Positions 46,609 through 56,471 of a DNA stretch of 64,000 nt are shown in pieces. The translations under genes and the position numbers were made by a program. The stretch's first letter is position 1; every line of letters begins with the position of its first letter. The stretch spans positions 30,444 through 94,443 of the forward strand of contig NZ_FUWM01000012.1 of assembly GCF_900167185.1 (NCBI RefSeq). The letters run 5' to 3'. This stretch comes from Selenihalanaerobacter shriftii (GTDB lineage: Bacteria > Bacillota > Halanaerobiia > Halobacteroidales > Acetohalobiaceae). Under the pieces are notes generated by a model that was not told the DNA's origin, made no database searches, and saw only the letters and a program-made list of their open reading frames with translations.

Positions 46609-48780
46609 ATGGCTCTAGATGAATTATTGGACAAAATAAAAGGGTACACTAATGATCCTAATTTAGAACTAGTTACTAATGCTTATGAATTTGCTAAAGA
46701 TGCTCATGAAGGACAGTATCGCGTTTCGGGTGAACCTTTTGTTAATCACCCATTAGGAGTAGCAAAAATCATGGCTGAGTTAGAGTTAGATGTTATTTCT
46801 ATTGCCGGTGCTTTATTGCATGATGTGGTAGAGGATACAGAAGTTTCTTTTGCTCAGCTTCGCAAAAAATTTGGAGAAGAGATTACATTATTAGTTAATG
46901 GAGTAACAAAGTTAAGTAAAATTGCTTTTAAATCTAAAGAGGAACAGCAAGCTGAAAGCTTAAGGAAGATGTTTTTAGCTATGGCTAAGGATATTAGAGT
47001 AATCTTAATTAAATTATCTGATAGATTACATAATATGCGAACATTAGAGTATTTATCAAAAGAAAAGCAACAGCGTAAAGCTACAGAGACTTTAGAAATT
47101 TATGCTCCATTGGCTCATAGATTAGGAATATCTCGTTTAAAATGGAAATTAGAAGATCTTAGTTTTAAATATTTAGAGCCTAATAAGTATAATGAATTAA
47201 GAAATAAAGTAACTCAAAATAGAAAAGAGAGAGAAGAGTATATTGATACTTGTATCGAAACGATGGGAGAAAGTTTTGAAAGATCCGGAGTTAATGCTCA
47301 TATTTATGGACGCCCTAAGCATTTATATAGTATTTATCAAAAGATGGTCAAACAGAATAAAGAGTTTTCAGAGATCTATGATTTAATAGCTTTACGAGTA
47401 ATTGTTAATACGGTCAAAGAATGCTATCAGGTTTTAGGGATTATACATGAAATTTGGAATCCTATTCCCGGTAGGATTAAAGATTATGTGGCAATGCCTA
47501 AATCAAATATGTATCAATCACTTCATACTACAGTGATTGGTCCTAAAGGAGAGCCTTTAGAAATTCAGATTAGAACTTGGAAGATGCATAGAACTGCTGA
47601 ATATGGTATTGCTGCTCACTGGCGTTATAAAGAAGGGAATCAAAATAATGAAGAGTTTGAACGAAAGATTTCTTGGTTAAGACAATTATTAGAATGGCAA
47701 AAAGATTTACAGGATGCTACTGAATTTATGGAGACATTAAAGATAGATCTATTTGAAGATGAGGTTTTTGTTTTTACTCCTAAAGGAGATGTAATATCTT
47801 TACCTCGAGATGCAACACCTGTAGATTTTGCTTATAATATTCATACTGATGTAGGGCATACTTGTGTAGGGGCTAAAGTGAATGATAAGATAGTTCCTTT
47901 AGAGTATAAATTAGATAATGGTGATATATTAGAAATTTTAACTTCAAAGAATAGTAATGGACCGAGCCGTGATTGGTTAAATTTTGTTAAGACTTCTAAA
48001 GCAAAAAGTAAGATTAAACGTTGGTTTAAAAGACAACGACAGGAAGAAGCGATTGACAAAGGAAAAGAGAGTTTAGAGAGTAAGATTAGAAAGTATAGTA
48101 TTAAATTAAAAGAAGCAGAGAAAGAAGCTAAATTAGAAAAAATAGCTAGAAAACTAGGTAGATCAAGCGCTAAAGATTTATACGCAGCTATTGGTTATAA
48201 TAAAATTAGCGTTTCCCAGGTTATTAAGAAGTTAAGACCTAAAGAGGACCAAGAAAAGGATAAATCGCCTGAAAAGGTATTAAAGAAATTAAAAGAACAA
48301 ACTAAAACGCGACGAACAAGTGCTGCTGATAAAGGTGTTAAAGTTAAAGGTATGGATGGCTTGCTAGTACGGATTTCAAAATGTTGTAATCCGGTACCTG
48401 GTGATGATATTATTGGCTATATCACTAGAGGAAGAGGAGTATCTGTACATCGAAGTGACTGTGTAAATATTAAAAACTTATTAGAGCAAGATAGTGATCG
48501 TAGAATAGAAGTAGAATGGAATATTAAACAAAAAGCTTCTTATGAAGTAGCTATAGAGGTTGATGCTTTAAATCAACATTCTTTATTGAATGATTTAACT
48601 ACGGTTGTTTCTAATGCTCAGTTGAATATTACAGCGATTAATGCTCAAACAACTAAGGATGGCTTAGCTCATATTCGGATTGTGCTTCAGATTAGTAGTT
48701 TAGAGCACATGAATGATATTATGAACAAGATAGAGAGAATTGAAGGAGTATTAGATGTGCAACGAGCAACTCCTAATTAA
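46609..48780 (+). CDS. relA: Bifunctional (p)ppGpp synthetase/hydrolase RelA/SpoT
   Basis: A 723-residue long RSH. The HD hydrolase domain has an intact site (HDVVEDTEV, about 69-77), so it can degrade (p)ppGpp. The synthetase domain has GRIKDYVAMPKSNMYQSLHT, then TGS (VFVFTPKGDVISLP), the conserved-Cys region (KCCNPVPGDDIIGYI) and a C-terminal ACT domain. It is the stringent-response regulator. It starts ATG after GTAAAGGGG, downstream of apt as in Bacillus. Confidence 0.97.
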   Translation: MALDELLDKIKGYTNDPNLELVTNAYEFAKDAHEGQYRVSGEPFVNHPLGVAKIMAELELDVISIAGALLHDVVEDTEVSFAQLRKKFGEEITLLVNGVTKLSKIAFKSKEEQQAESLRKMFLAMAKDIRVILIKLSDRLHNMRTLEYLSKEKQQRKATETLEIYAPLAHRLGISRLKWKLEDLSFKYLEPNKYNELRNKVTQNRKEREEYIDTCIETMGESFERSGVNAHIYGRPKHLYSIYQKMVKQNKEFSEIYDLIALRVIVNTVKECYQVLGIIHEIWNPIPGRIKDYVAMPKSNMYQSLHTTVIGPKGEPLEIQIRTWKMHRTAEYGIAAHWRYKEGNQNNEEFERKISWLRQLLEWQKDLQDATEFMETLKIDLFEDEVFVFTPKGDVISLPRDATPVDFAYNIHTDVGHTCVGAKVNDKIVPLEYKLDNGDILEILTSKNSNGPSRDWLNFVKTSKAKSKIKRWFKRQRQEEAIDKGKESLESKIRKYSIKLKEAEKEAKLEKIARKLGRSSAKDLYAAIGYNKISVSQVIKKLRPKEDQEKDKSPEKVLKKLKEQTKTRRTSAADKGVKVKGMDGLLVRISKCCNPVPGDDIIGYITRGRGVSVHRSDCVNIKNLLEQDSDRRIEVEWNIKQKASYEVAIEVDALNQHSLLNDLTTVVSNAQLNITAINAQTTKDGLAHIRIVLQISSLEHMNDIMNKIERIEGVLDVQRATPN

Positions 48781-48798
48781 AGTAAGGAGGAATTAAGG

Positions 48799-49251
48799 AT
48801 GCGAGCTATAATTCAACGTGTTAATGAAGCATCAGTAGAAGTTGATGGAGAAGTTATAGGAGAGATTGGAAAAGGTTTACTTGTATTATTAGGAATAGGA
48901 GATGGAGATAATGAAGATGATATATCTTATTTAGCTGATAAGACAGTTAACTTACGTATTTTTTCCAACGAGGAGGGTAAGATGGACTTATCAGCTAGAG
49001 ATTTAGATTTAGAGGTTTTAATTGTGCCTCAATTTACATTATATGGTGATTGTCGTACGGGAAAGAGACCTAATTTTACAGAAGCAGCTCCTCCAAAAAT
49101 GGCTAAAGATTTATATAAAAGATATGTAGCAGCAGTTGAAGAATATGTTTTAAATAATGTAGAGACTGGTGAATTTGGGGCGATGATGGAGGTTAAACTA
49201 AATAATGATGGACCAGTGACTATAATGTTAGATAGTAATAAGGAGTTTTAA
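48799..49251 (+). CDS. dtd: D-aminoacyl-tRNA deacylase
   Basis: A 150-residue DTD, which hydrolyses D-amino acids and glycine from mischarged tRNAs. It starts [20 protein letters not shown] and keeps the C-terminal Gly-cisPro motif (DGPVTIML). The other active-site motif reads VPQFTLYGD: Pro replaces the usual Ser at position 77 while Gln78 is kept. AAGGAGG precedes the ATG, 18 bases after relA. Confidence 0.95.
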   Translation: MRAIIQRVNEASVEVDGEVIGEIGKGLLVLLGIGDGDNEDDISYLADKTVNLRIFSNEEGKMDLSARDLDLEVLIVPQFTLYGDCRTGKRPNFTEAAPPKMAKDLYKRYVAAVEEYVLNNVETGEFGAMMEVKLNNDGPVTIMLDSNKEF

Positions 49252-49266
49252 TAGGGAGGGAAGAAA

Positions 49267-49887
49267 ATGATTTTAAAAGAACTTGGAGTTGGTCAATTAG
49301 ATACTAATTGTTACATTTTAGGAGATGAAGAAACGGGGCAAGCTATAGTAATTGACCCAGGTGCTGAAGGAAAAAGGATTTTAAGTATATTAGATAAAAA
49401 TGATTTAAAAATTAAATATATAGTTAACACTCATGGTCACCATGATCATATTGGGGCTAATGGATTTTTGCTAGAGAATAATGATGCAGAGTTATTTATT
49501 CATAGTGCTGATGCCGAATATTTAACTAATTCTAAATATAATTTGAGTTTTTATCATAAATCGACTCCGATTGAGGGGCCGGAAGCTGATAGATTGTTAT
49601 CAGAAGGTGATCAAATTAAATGTGGCGAATGGAATTTAAAGGTAATTCATACTCCTGGTCATACTCCTGGTGGAATACTTTTAAAAGGGAATGGCAAGTT
49701 ATTTAGTGGTGATACCATATTTACTATGGGGATTGGTAGAACTGATTTACCAAATGCTTCTACGGAGCAAATCAAAAAGTCAATTCAAGAAAAGATATTG
49801 ACTATTGAGGAAAATTTAGAAGTTTACCCTGGTCATGGACCTCATGGCATGTTAGAAGAAATTAAATCAGTTAATCCATATCTATAG
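49267..49887 (+). CDS. Metallo-beta-lactamase-fold hydrolase (glyoxalase II-like)
   Basis: A 206-residue MBL hydrolase with NTHGHHDHIGANG (the HxHxDH zinc motif), HTPGHTPGG, LFSGDTIF and YPGHGP, giving a complete two-metal site. Relatives include YqgX-type glyoxalase II proteins. Substrate not certain. AGGGAGG precedes the ATG; this gene is regularly placed after relA-dtd in clostridia. Confidence 0.93.
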   Translation: MILKELGVGQLDTNCYILGDEETGQAIVIDPGAEGKRILSILDKNDLKIKYIVNTHGHHDHIGANGFLLENNDAELFIHSADAEYLTNSKYNLSFYHKSTPIEGPEADRLLSEGDQIKCGEWNLKVIHTPGHTPGGILLKGNGKLFSGDTIFTMGIGRTDLPNASTEQIKKSIQEKILTIEENLEVYPGHGPHGMLEEIKSVNPYL

Positions 49888-49901
49888 AGAGTGATAAGCT
49901 A

Positions 49902-51413
49902 ATGTTAAAAAAGGATAAAGAGTTAAAAGTCAAATTAGAATTAAACAAATCAGATCATTTTTCATCTGTAAAAGGAATGCTAAGGATATTAATACCTGAA
50001 TTAGAAGTAGTTCAAGATGAAGAAGCTGATATAGTAGTGAAGAATCATTTAGAGATAGAGAATAATCAGATTATAATTAAAACGAATTTAAAAGGTAACG
50101 AATATATCTTAAAAAAAGAAGAAAAAGATTTAGAAATTCAAGATCCTAGATATGAAGAAGTAGATCTTAGGCGTCGATGTAGGAATAAAGTAAAATTACA
50201 TATTTATAAATTATTAACTCAATATTTAGATTATCCACTTAGTCCCTGGGGGATTTTAATCGGTGTTCGTCCAACAAAAATTGGACATTTTTTATTGGAT
50301 AAAGGATTTAGTTATTCTAAAGTTAAGGAAAATTTAACAAATAATTACGGAGTTAAAAGAAAAAAAGCAGAATTATTAGTTAAGATAGTTAAACGAGAGC
50401 GTGAGTATTTACCTACATTCCAAGAAGCTAAAAAAATGGTGAATATCTATATAGGAATTCCTTTTTGCCCATCATGTTGTGGATACTGTTCATTTCCTAG
50501 TTATGGGTTAGATCAGAATGCTAAATATTTACGACCTTTTCTTGATAGTTTAAAATATGAGATTGAAGAGATAGGTAATTGGATAATTGAAAATGAAATT
50601 CAAGTTAAGACTATTTATTTTGGTGGTGGCACTCCTACTATTTTAAGTAAAGGTCAACTAGAGGAATTATTAGATTTGGTTAAAGATAAGCTATGGGATT
50701 TAGGTGTGCAAGAATTCAATGTAGAAGCCGGAAGAGCAGATACAATTACTAAGGGGAAATTAGAATTATTAAAAGAATATCAAGTAGATAGGATTAGTAT
50801 TAATCCACAAACTATGAATCAAATGACTTTGAAAAGAATAGGAAGAGCACATACAGTACAAAAGGTGCAAGAAGCTTTTAATTTAGCTAGAAAAGTTGGA
50901 TTTGAAAATATTAATATGGATTTAATTATTGGATTACCCGGCGAGACTAAAGAAGATTTCCAAAGAACTGCTTTAGAAATTGAAAAATTAAAACCAGATA
51001 GTTTAACAGTTCATACCATGGCAATTAAGAGAGCCTCAAAATGGAAAAAAAGCATAGCTAAAATTGATTTTCCTAGCGAAAATGAAGTTAATGATATGCT
51101 AGGTATCTCTCAGCAGTTAGCTGCCAAATTAAATATGGAACCATACTATATGTATCGGCAGAAGTATATTTTAGGTAATTTAGAGAATATAGGTTATGCT
51201 AAAACTGGTTTAGAATCTATTTATAACATTATTATGATGGAAGAGAGAGCTACAGTAATTGGATTAGGTGGCGGAGCAATGACTAAGTTAGTTAAACCTA
51301 ATAATTGGAGACTAGATAGACTACCTAATCCTAAAGATCCTAAAATATATATTGATCAAGTTAAAGAGCGAACTGCTAGCAAATTACAAAGGTTGACATC
51401 TCTATTCAGATAA
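49902..51413 (+). CDS. hemZ: Coproporphyrinogen III dehydrogenase-like radical SAM protein HemZ
   Basis: A 503-residue protein. An N-terminal 160-residue HemZ-specific region is followed by a radical SAM barrel with the [4Fe-4S] motif FCPSCCGYCSFPSY (C-x3-C-x2-C). TIYFGGGTPTIL and NMDLIIGLPGETKEDF follow. HemZ is an oxygen-independent coproporphyrinogen oxidase homologue, but no other haem genes occur here, so the substrate is uncertain. The weak AGAGAGTG site precedes ATG, 14 bases after the MBL gene. Confidence 0.92.
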   Translation: MLKKDKELKVKLELNKSDHFSSVKGMLRILIPELEVVQDEEADIVVKNHLEIENNQIIIKTNLKGNEYILKKEEKDLEIQDPRYEEVDLRRRCRNKVKLHIYKLLTQYLDYPLSPWGILIGVRPTKIGHFLLDKGFSYSKVKENLTNNYGVKRKKAELLVKIVKREREYLPTFQEAKKMVNIYIGIPFCPSCCGYCSFPSYGLDQNAKYLRPFLDSLKYEIEEIGNWIIENEIQVKTIYFGGGTPTILSKGQLEELLDLVKDKLWDLGVQEFNVEAGRADTITKGKLELLKEYQVDRISINPQTMNQMTLKRIGRAHTVQKVQEAFNLARKVGFENINMDLIIGLPGETKEDFQRTALEIEKLKPDSLTVHTMAIKRASKWKKSIAKIDFPSENEVNDMLGISQQLAAKLNMEPYYMYRQKYILGNLENIGYAKTGLESIYNIIMMEERATVIGLGGGAMTKLVKPNNWRLDRLPNPKDPKIYIDQVKERTASKLQRLTSLFR

Positions 51414-51480
51414 GTTACAATGTGATGGTAAAGTTAGTTGAATATTATTTGATTTTATTAATTAGAAGGAGGATAAATCA

Positions 51481-52674
51481 ATGCTTTTTGATTCTTTAAG
51501 AAATAATTCGCGAATCTTAGTCTATATAGTGGTTGTCGCCTTTGTTGCTGGTGGGGTATTAGTAGGAGTAAGTGGTTTATTTAATAAATCGTCTAGTGCA
51601 TCTCAAAAGAGACAAACTGCTCAGGTACAACCTGGCAAACAGAGTATTGCCATAGTGAATGGAAAGCAGATTTCTTATACAGATTATATGCAAATTTTAC
51701 AGACCATGAAGCGACAATATGGAGGGCAAATTAGTGGTAATCAAATTTTAGCTTTAAAGAATAAGGTTTTAGATCAATTAATTAATCAAGAGTTATTATT
51801 ACAAAAAGCTAAAGAAGATAACTTAAAAGTAGAAGTTACAGACAAAGAAGTTCAAAAACAATTAGATACTTTAATTAATAATTACGCTAAGTCTAAAAAA
51901 GAATTTGAAAAAATATTAGTTGATAGAGGTTTAACTTTATCTGGAGTTAAAGCTGATTTAAAAACAAGATTAAGAGAACAAAAATTATTACAAAAAATAG
52001 TTAATAAGTTACAGTCAGGAGTTAAAGTAACAAATAAAGAAGTAAAAGAAGCATATAAGAAGGCTAAAGGTCAAGAGAAGCTAGGTAAAGAATTTGAAAA
52101 AAATAAAGCTAAATTGAAGGCTAATTTACAAAAACAGAAAGCTAATCAGGCTTTAGGTAAGGCACTAAATAAGTATAAAAAAGAAGTTAACATTAAGGTT
52201 AATTCAGTTGAATTAAGAGCATTTAGGGCAGCTCAAAAAGATAATTTAGATAAAGCGGCATCAGAATATAAGCAGGCTTTAGAACTGTCTCCTAATGCGA
52301 CTTATTTATATATTAATTTAGCTCAAGTTTATCAAAAGCAAAATAATAATGAAACAGCTCTTAAAACTTATAAAAAAGCTTTAAATAAAGATCCTAAGAA
52401 TTTAGAATTAAGGTTTGCTCTTGGTAAATATTATTATCAGACAAGTAAGAAAGAAAAAGCTGTTAATGAATTTAATAAAGCTTCTGAATTAGCTGGAGAT
52501 AACTTAATAGCTCATTATCGCCTACAAGGATTTTATAAAAAAATGGGTTATGAAGAGAAAGCTAAGGAAGAGATGAAAAAAGTTAGAGAAATTCAAAAGA
52601 AGTTAGCTGAAAAGCAAAAGAAAGCCAAAGCTCAACAAAAAGAAATGAATAAGAATATAAAACTAGATGAGTAA
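51481..52674 (+). CDS. Membrane-anchored SurA_N-domain protein with TPR repeats
   Basis: A 397-residue protein. The N-terminal membrane anchor (about 12-34, ILVYIVVVAFVAGGVLVG) precedes a SurA/PpiD-like chaperone domain (AIVNGKQISYTDYMQILQ, then LKNKVLDQLINQELLLQKA). There is no parvulin (PPIase) domain. Residues 245-370 hold about three to four TPR repeats (ATYLYINLAQVYQKQNNNET) and the chain ends in a Lys/Gln-rich coil. Expected outside the cytoplasmic membrane as a folding or assembly factor for exported proteins; inferred. Very Lys-rich. GAAGGAGG precedes the ATG. Confidence 0.85.
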   Translation: MLFDSLRNNSRILVYIVVVAFVAGGVLVGVSGLFNKSSSASQKRQTAQVQPGKQSIAIVNGKQISYTDYMQILQTMKRQYGGQISGNQILALKNKVLDQLINQELLLQKAKEDNLKVEVTDKEVQKQLDTLINNYAKSKKEFEKILVDRGLTLSGVKADLKTRLREQKLLQKIVNKLQSGVKVTNKEVKEAYKKAKGQEKLGKEFEKNKAKLKANLQKQKANQALGKALNKYKKEVNIKVNSVELRAFRAAQKDNLDKAASEYKQALELSPNATYLYINLAQVYQKQNNNETALKTYKKALNKDPKNLELRFALGKYYYQTSKKEKAVNEFNKASELAGDNLIAHYRLQGFYKKMGYEEKAKEEMKKVREIQKKLAEKQKKAKAQQKEMNKNIKLDE

Positions 52675-52720
52675 TAAGAAATAAAGAAGAAATAGGTAGC
52701 CTAATTGGGAGGTTTATAAG

Positions 52721-53983
52721 ATGAGTATTAAGAGACCACGAGGAACTAATGATATTTTGCCAGAAGAGAGTCTTAAATGGCAATTTGTAGAAAAAATTGC
52801 TCAAGATATATTTAAAAGATATAATTATCAAGAGATTAGAACACCAATTTTTGAAAAGACTAATCTTTTTCAAAGAGGAATAGGTGAAACTACAGATATT
52901 GTAGAAAAAGAGATGTATACCTTCAATGATAAAGGAGGACGAAGTATTACACTTCGTCCCGAAGGTACTGCATCAGTAGTTAGATCATTTTTAGAACATA
53001 AGATTTATGGTCAGGCTCAGCCAACTAAGTACTTTTATTTCGGGCCTATGTTTAGATATGAACGACCACAATCAGGTCGTTATCGTCAATTTCATCAATT
53101 AGGAGCTGAAGTATTAGGAACCGACAATCCTGCTATTGATGCTGAGGTTATTACTTTAGGACTACAGATATTAACTGAGTTAGGTTTATCTGATTTAGAA
53201 GTACATTTAAATAGTGTTGGCTGTCCAGAATGTAGAGAGGAATATAGAGAGGCCTTAGTAGAACATTTTTCTCCTGATTTAGAAGAGTTATGTTCAGATT
53301 GTCAGTCACGATATGAACGTAATCCGTTAAGAATTTTAGATTGCAAGAATGAAAAGTGTCAAGAATATACAGTAGATGCTCCAGAAATTTATGATTCTTT
53401 ATGTGAAGAATGTACTGAGCACTTTGAGATGGTGAAGAACTATTTAGATAAATTAGAGATTGATTATATTCTAGATCCTGATTTAGTGAGAGGGTTAGAT
53501 TATTATACTAAAACGGCTTTTGAGATTATATATACTGGCTTAGGAGCCCAGGATACTATCTTTGGTGGAGGTCGTTATGATGGCTTAGCTGAAGAAATAG
53601 GAGGTCGTGAAATTCCAGGGATCGGTTTTGCTATGGGAATGGAACGAATTATTCTAGCATTAGAAGAACAAGATATAGAGTTACCATTAACAACAGATCT
53701 TGATTTATTTATTACTACTATTGGACAGCCTGCTAAAGAAGCAGCATTTAAGTATTTATATCAACTTAGGGAAGCTGGTTTAAGAGTAGAGATGGATTAT
53801 TTAGGAAGAAGTGTAAAAGGTCAGATGAAATGTGCTGATCGGAATAATGCCCAGTATAGTATAATTATAGGTGGAGATGAGTTAAATAAAAGGGTAGCAA
53901 CTATTAGAGAAATGGAAACAGGTGAGCAAATAGAAATTGAGTTAGATAATTTAGTTAATGAGATTAAAGAAAGAGTAGAATAG
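52721..53983 (+). CDS. hisS: Histidyl-tRNA synthetase
   Basis: A 420-residue class II synthetase: RPRGTNDILPEESLKW at the start, motif 2 FYFGPMFRYERPQSGRYRQF, the His-binding LVRGLDYYTKTAFE and motif 3 GIGFAMGMERI, then the anticodon-binding domain. A four-Cys insertion (CPECREEY, CSDCQS, CKNEKCQ, CEECTEH) looks like zinc-binding, as in some clostridial HisRS. GGGAGG precedes the ATG. Confidence 0.97.
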   Translation: MSIKRPRGTNDILPEESLKWQFVEKIAQDIFKRYNYQEIRTPIFEKTNLFQRGIGETTDIVEKEMYTFNDKGGRSITLRPEGTASVVRSFLEHKIYGQAQPTKYFYFGPMFRYERPQSGRYRQFHQLGAEVLGTDNPAIDAEVITLGLQILTELGLSDLEVHLNSVGCPECREEYREALVEHFSPDLEELCSDCQSRYERNPLRILDCKNEKCQEYTVDAPEIYDSLCEECTEHFEMVKNYLDKLEIDYILDPDLVRGLDYYTKTAFEIIYTGLGAQDTIFGGGRYDGLAEEIGGREIPGIGFAMGMERIILALEEQDIELPLTTDLDLFITTIGQPAKEAAFKYLYQLREAGLRVEMDYLGRSVKGQMKCADRNNAQYSIIIGGDELNKRVATIREMETGEQIEIELDNLVNEIKERVE

Positions 53984-53997
53984 GCTAGGAGGTAATT

Positions 53998-55788
53998 TTG
54001 AGGATGGCAACTATTAATGGTTTAGAAAGAAGTTATTATTGTGGTGATTTAAGGAAAAAACATGTTGGGGAAGAAGTAACTTTAATGGGTTGGGTACAAC
54101 GTCGTCGAGATCATGGAGGGTTAATATTTGCTGATTTGCGAGATCGATTTGGTTTAGTACAAGTGGTTTTTAACCCTGAAGAGAGTCAAGAGGCGTTTAA
54201 GAAGGCTGAAGATTTACGAAAAGAATATGTAATTGCAATTACTGGTGAAGTGATTGCTAGGCCGGAAGGTACTATTAATTCTGATTTAGCTACAGGAGAG
54301 GTAGAGATTAATGTTAATGAATTGCGAGTATTAGATTCAGCTGAGACTCCACCTTTACAGATCAGTGAAGAATGTGATGCTGGAGAAGATTTAAGATTAA
54401 AATATAGATATTTAGATTTACGTAGATCTGATATGCAAGAAAACATAGTTTTACGTCATAATGTTAAAAAAGCAGTTAGAAATTACTTAGATGATTATAA
54501 CTTTTTAGAAGTTGAAACACCAATGTTAACGAGGAGTACTCCAGAAGGGGCTAGAGATTATTTAGTACCTAGTCGAGTTAATGCTGGTAAATTTTATGCT
54601 TTACCACAGTCTCCACAGCTATTTAAACAGTTATTGATGGTTTCAGGTATGGATCGTTATTATCAAATAGTTAGATGTTTTAGAGATGAAGATCTAAGAG
54701 CTGATAGACAGCCAGAATTTACTCAAATAGATATGGAGATGTCTTTTGTAAATGAAGAAGATATTATATCGTTAGTAGAAGGTATGATGGAGGAAATTTT
54801 TGATACAGCCGGTTTAGAAGCGCCAACAGAATTTCAAAGAATGAGCTATCAAGAAGCTATGAGTCGATATGGAAGTGACCGACCAGACTTAAGATTTGAT
54901 TTAGAATTAGTTGATATTTCAGAAGTAGTAAAAGATGCTGAATTTAATGTCTTTAGTGGTACTGTTGCCAGTGGGGGAGAAGTAAAAGGTATTAATGCTA
55001 AGGGATGTGCTAGTTTTTCTCGTAAGGATATGGATGAACTGACAGACTATGTGGGAATCTATGGTGCTAAAGGATTAGCCTGGATTGCCTTAAGAGAAGA
55101 TGGGATCAGTTCACCAATTAGTAAATTCTTAAGTGATGAAGAATTAGATAATATTATAGATAAGATGGATGCAAAAGAAGGGGATTTACTATTGTTTGTA
55201 GCTGATAAACCTAAGGTAGTAGCTGCTGCATTAGGTAACTTAAGACAAAAGTTAGCTAGTAGGTTAGATCTTATTGATCAAGATGAGTTTAATTTTGTCT
55301 GGATAACTGATTTCCCATTATTTGATGAAGCTGAAGGTAAATTAGTTTCGTTACATCATCCATTTACAGCTCCTCAGGATGAAGATGTTGACCTATTAGA
55401 TGATGACCCAGTTAAAGTAAAAGCAAAGGCATATGACTTAGTTCTGAATGGAATTGAAATCGGTGGTGGAAGTATTAGAATCCATAATCGAGATTTACAA
55501 CAAAAAATCTTTGAGATTCTTAGTTTAGAAGAAGAAGAAATTAATGACAAATTTGGCTTTTTATTAGATGCTTTTGAATATGGGACACCACCTCATGGTG
55601 GAATTGCGTTTGGGTTAGATAGATTAGTGATGTTATTAGGTGGTCTAGAGACAATTCGAGATGTTATTGCCTTCCCTAAGACGCAAAATGCTACTTGTTT
55701 ATTAACAGAGGCACCATCAAAAGTAGAAAAAAGTCAATTAGAAGAATTACATTTAGAAATTGAAAATTTAGAAATAGACATTGATTAA
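53998..55788 (+). CDS. aspS: Aspartyl-tRNA synthetase, bacterial type
   Basis: A 596-residue enzyme. The N-terminal OB anticodon domain has VTLMGWVQRRRDHGGLIFADL. The class II core includes VETPMLTRSTPEGARDYLVP, the motif 2 region QIVRCFRDEDLRADRQPEFTQ and motif 3 GIAFGLDRLVML, with the large GAD insertion of bacterial AspRS between. TTG at 53998 has proper spacing from AGGAGG; ATG at 54004 is the alternative. It follows hisS by 14 bases. Confidence 0.96.
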   Translation: MRMATINGLERSYYCGDLRKKHVGEEVTLMGWVQRRRDHGGLIFADLRDRFGLVQVVFNPEESQEAFKKAEDLRKEYVIAITGEVIARPEGTINSDLATGEVEINVNELRVLDSAETPPLQISEECDAGEDLRLKYRYLDLRRSDMQENIVLRHNVKKAVRNYLDDYNFLEVETPMLTRSTPEGARDYLVPSRVNAGKFYALPQSPQLFKQLLMVSGMDRYYQIVRCFRDEDLRADRQPEFTQIDMEMSFVNEEDIISLVEGMMEEIFDTAGLEAPTEFQRMSYQEAMSRYGSDRPDLRFDLELVDISEVVKDAEFNVFSGTVASGGEVKGINAKGCASFSRKDMDELTDYVGIYGAKGLAWIALREDGISSPISKFLSDEELDNIIDKMDAKEGDLLLFVADKPKVVAAALGNLRQKLASRLDLIDQDEFNFVWITDFPLFDEAEGKLVSLHHPFTAPQDEDVDLLDDDPVKVKAKAYDLVLNGIEIGGGSIRIHNRDLQQKIFEILSLEEEEINDKFGFLLDAFEYGTPPHGGIAFGLDRLVMLLGGLETIRDVIAFPKTQNATCLLTEAPSKVEKSQLEELHLEIENLEIDID

Positions 55789-55800
55789 TAAATAATAAAA

Positions 55801-55835
55801 GGTGGCTAGTGACTAATAATTAGTTGCTAGCCACT
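55801..55835. terminator. Terminator between aspS and the convergent membrane-protein gene
   Basis: GTGGCTAGTGACTA-ATAAT-TAGTTGCTAGCCAC, a 14-bp stem with one mismatch. It lies between two convergent genes and may serve both. Confidence 0.75.
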
Positions 55836-55843
55836 AATTACAA

Positions 55844-56131
55844 TTAACTACTCTTGTTATTCTTAAACATAGAAGAAATATCATGGATTGCATGAGAGCC
55901 TCTAGATATAATAATACCGGTTAATAAATAATCTATGAAGTCATAATAGATAGCTATATTTAATTTATGTAGAATACCGATTTGGGTTGATAAACATAGT
56001 ACTACTCCTACAATTATTGCTATAATCCTACTCTTATTACCACGAATTGATAAAATAGATTTAATTGTATTAGTAACCATTTCTACAAGAACTGAAAGTA
56101 CAAGGACGGTTGAAAGTGGTTGTAATTCCAA
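55844..56131 (-). CDS. Small predicted membrane protein, unknown
   Basis: About 95 residues with three hydrophobic stretches (STVLVLSVLVEMV; IIAIIVGVVLCLSTQIGIL; FIDYLLTGIIISRG). The size and topology resemble holin-like or phage-like membrane proteins, but no lysis genes are nearby and I do not recognise a family. The TTG at 56131 lies right after AAAGGAGGAAACACC on the minus strand; an upstream ATG at 56176 would put that site inside the gene. It runs opposite to its neighbours and interrupts the aspS-6S-rarA order. Confidence 0.7.
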   Translation of the reverse strand: MELQPLSTVLVLSVLVEMVTNTIKSILSIRGNKSRIIAIIVGVVLCLSTQIGILHKLNIAIYYDFIDYLLTGIIISRGSHAIHDISSMFKNNKSS

Positions 56132-56281
56132 GGTGTTTCCTCCTTTATATAAGTCTCTTAATAAATGAATATGCAAATTGAGGAATGGTTATGATACAGT
56201 TAAGAGGATAATGAAATTTTTGGTATTTGCAATTTAAAATTAATTATGATATCATTTAGTTAAGTTAAGTGAGGCAAATAA

Positions 56282-56470
56282 ATATTGTTCTGCTGTGTGC
56301 GTGTATGGTTCATATTTTGCCCAACACACATTACACAGGGAGCCTGGTCTCCATCTGTGGCGTATAAGCCTCCATTGAGTGGACATACAAATCAGGTGGG
56401 AGGGCACCCACTTAGAAGATAGGGAGCAAAATACTGACTACCTATACGGCATGGTGGGACACTTTATTTT
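56282..56470 (+). ncRNA. ssrS: 6S RNA
   Basis: A GC-richer, non-coding block of about 190 nt in an AT-rich chromosome. Its ends can pair (GTGTGCGTGTATGG near 56296 with CCTATACGGCATGGTGGGACAC at the 3' end). The interior holds opposed G- and C-rich segments (CAGGGAGCCTGG, GTGGGAGGGCACCCAC), giving the long interrupted hairpin of 6S RNA, which mimics an open promoter and sequesters sigma-A polymerase. Position supports the call: Bacillus bsrA lies between aspS and rarA, and in many bacteria 6S precedes the 5-formyl-THF cyclo-ligase gene, as here. A terminator follows. The 460-base gap is otherwise only regulatory sequence. Confidence 0.75.
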
Positions 56471-56471
56471 T

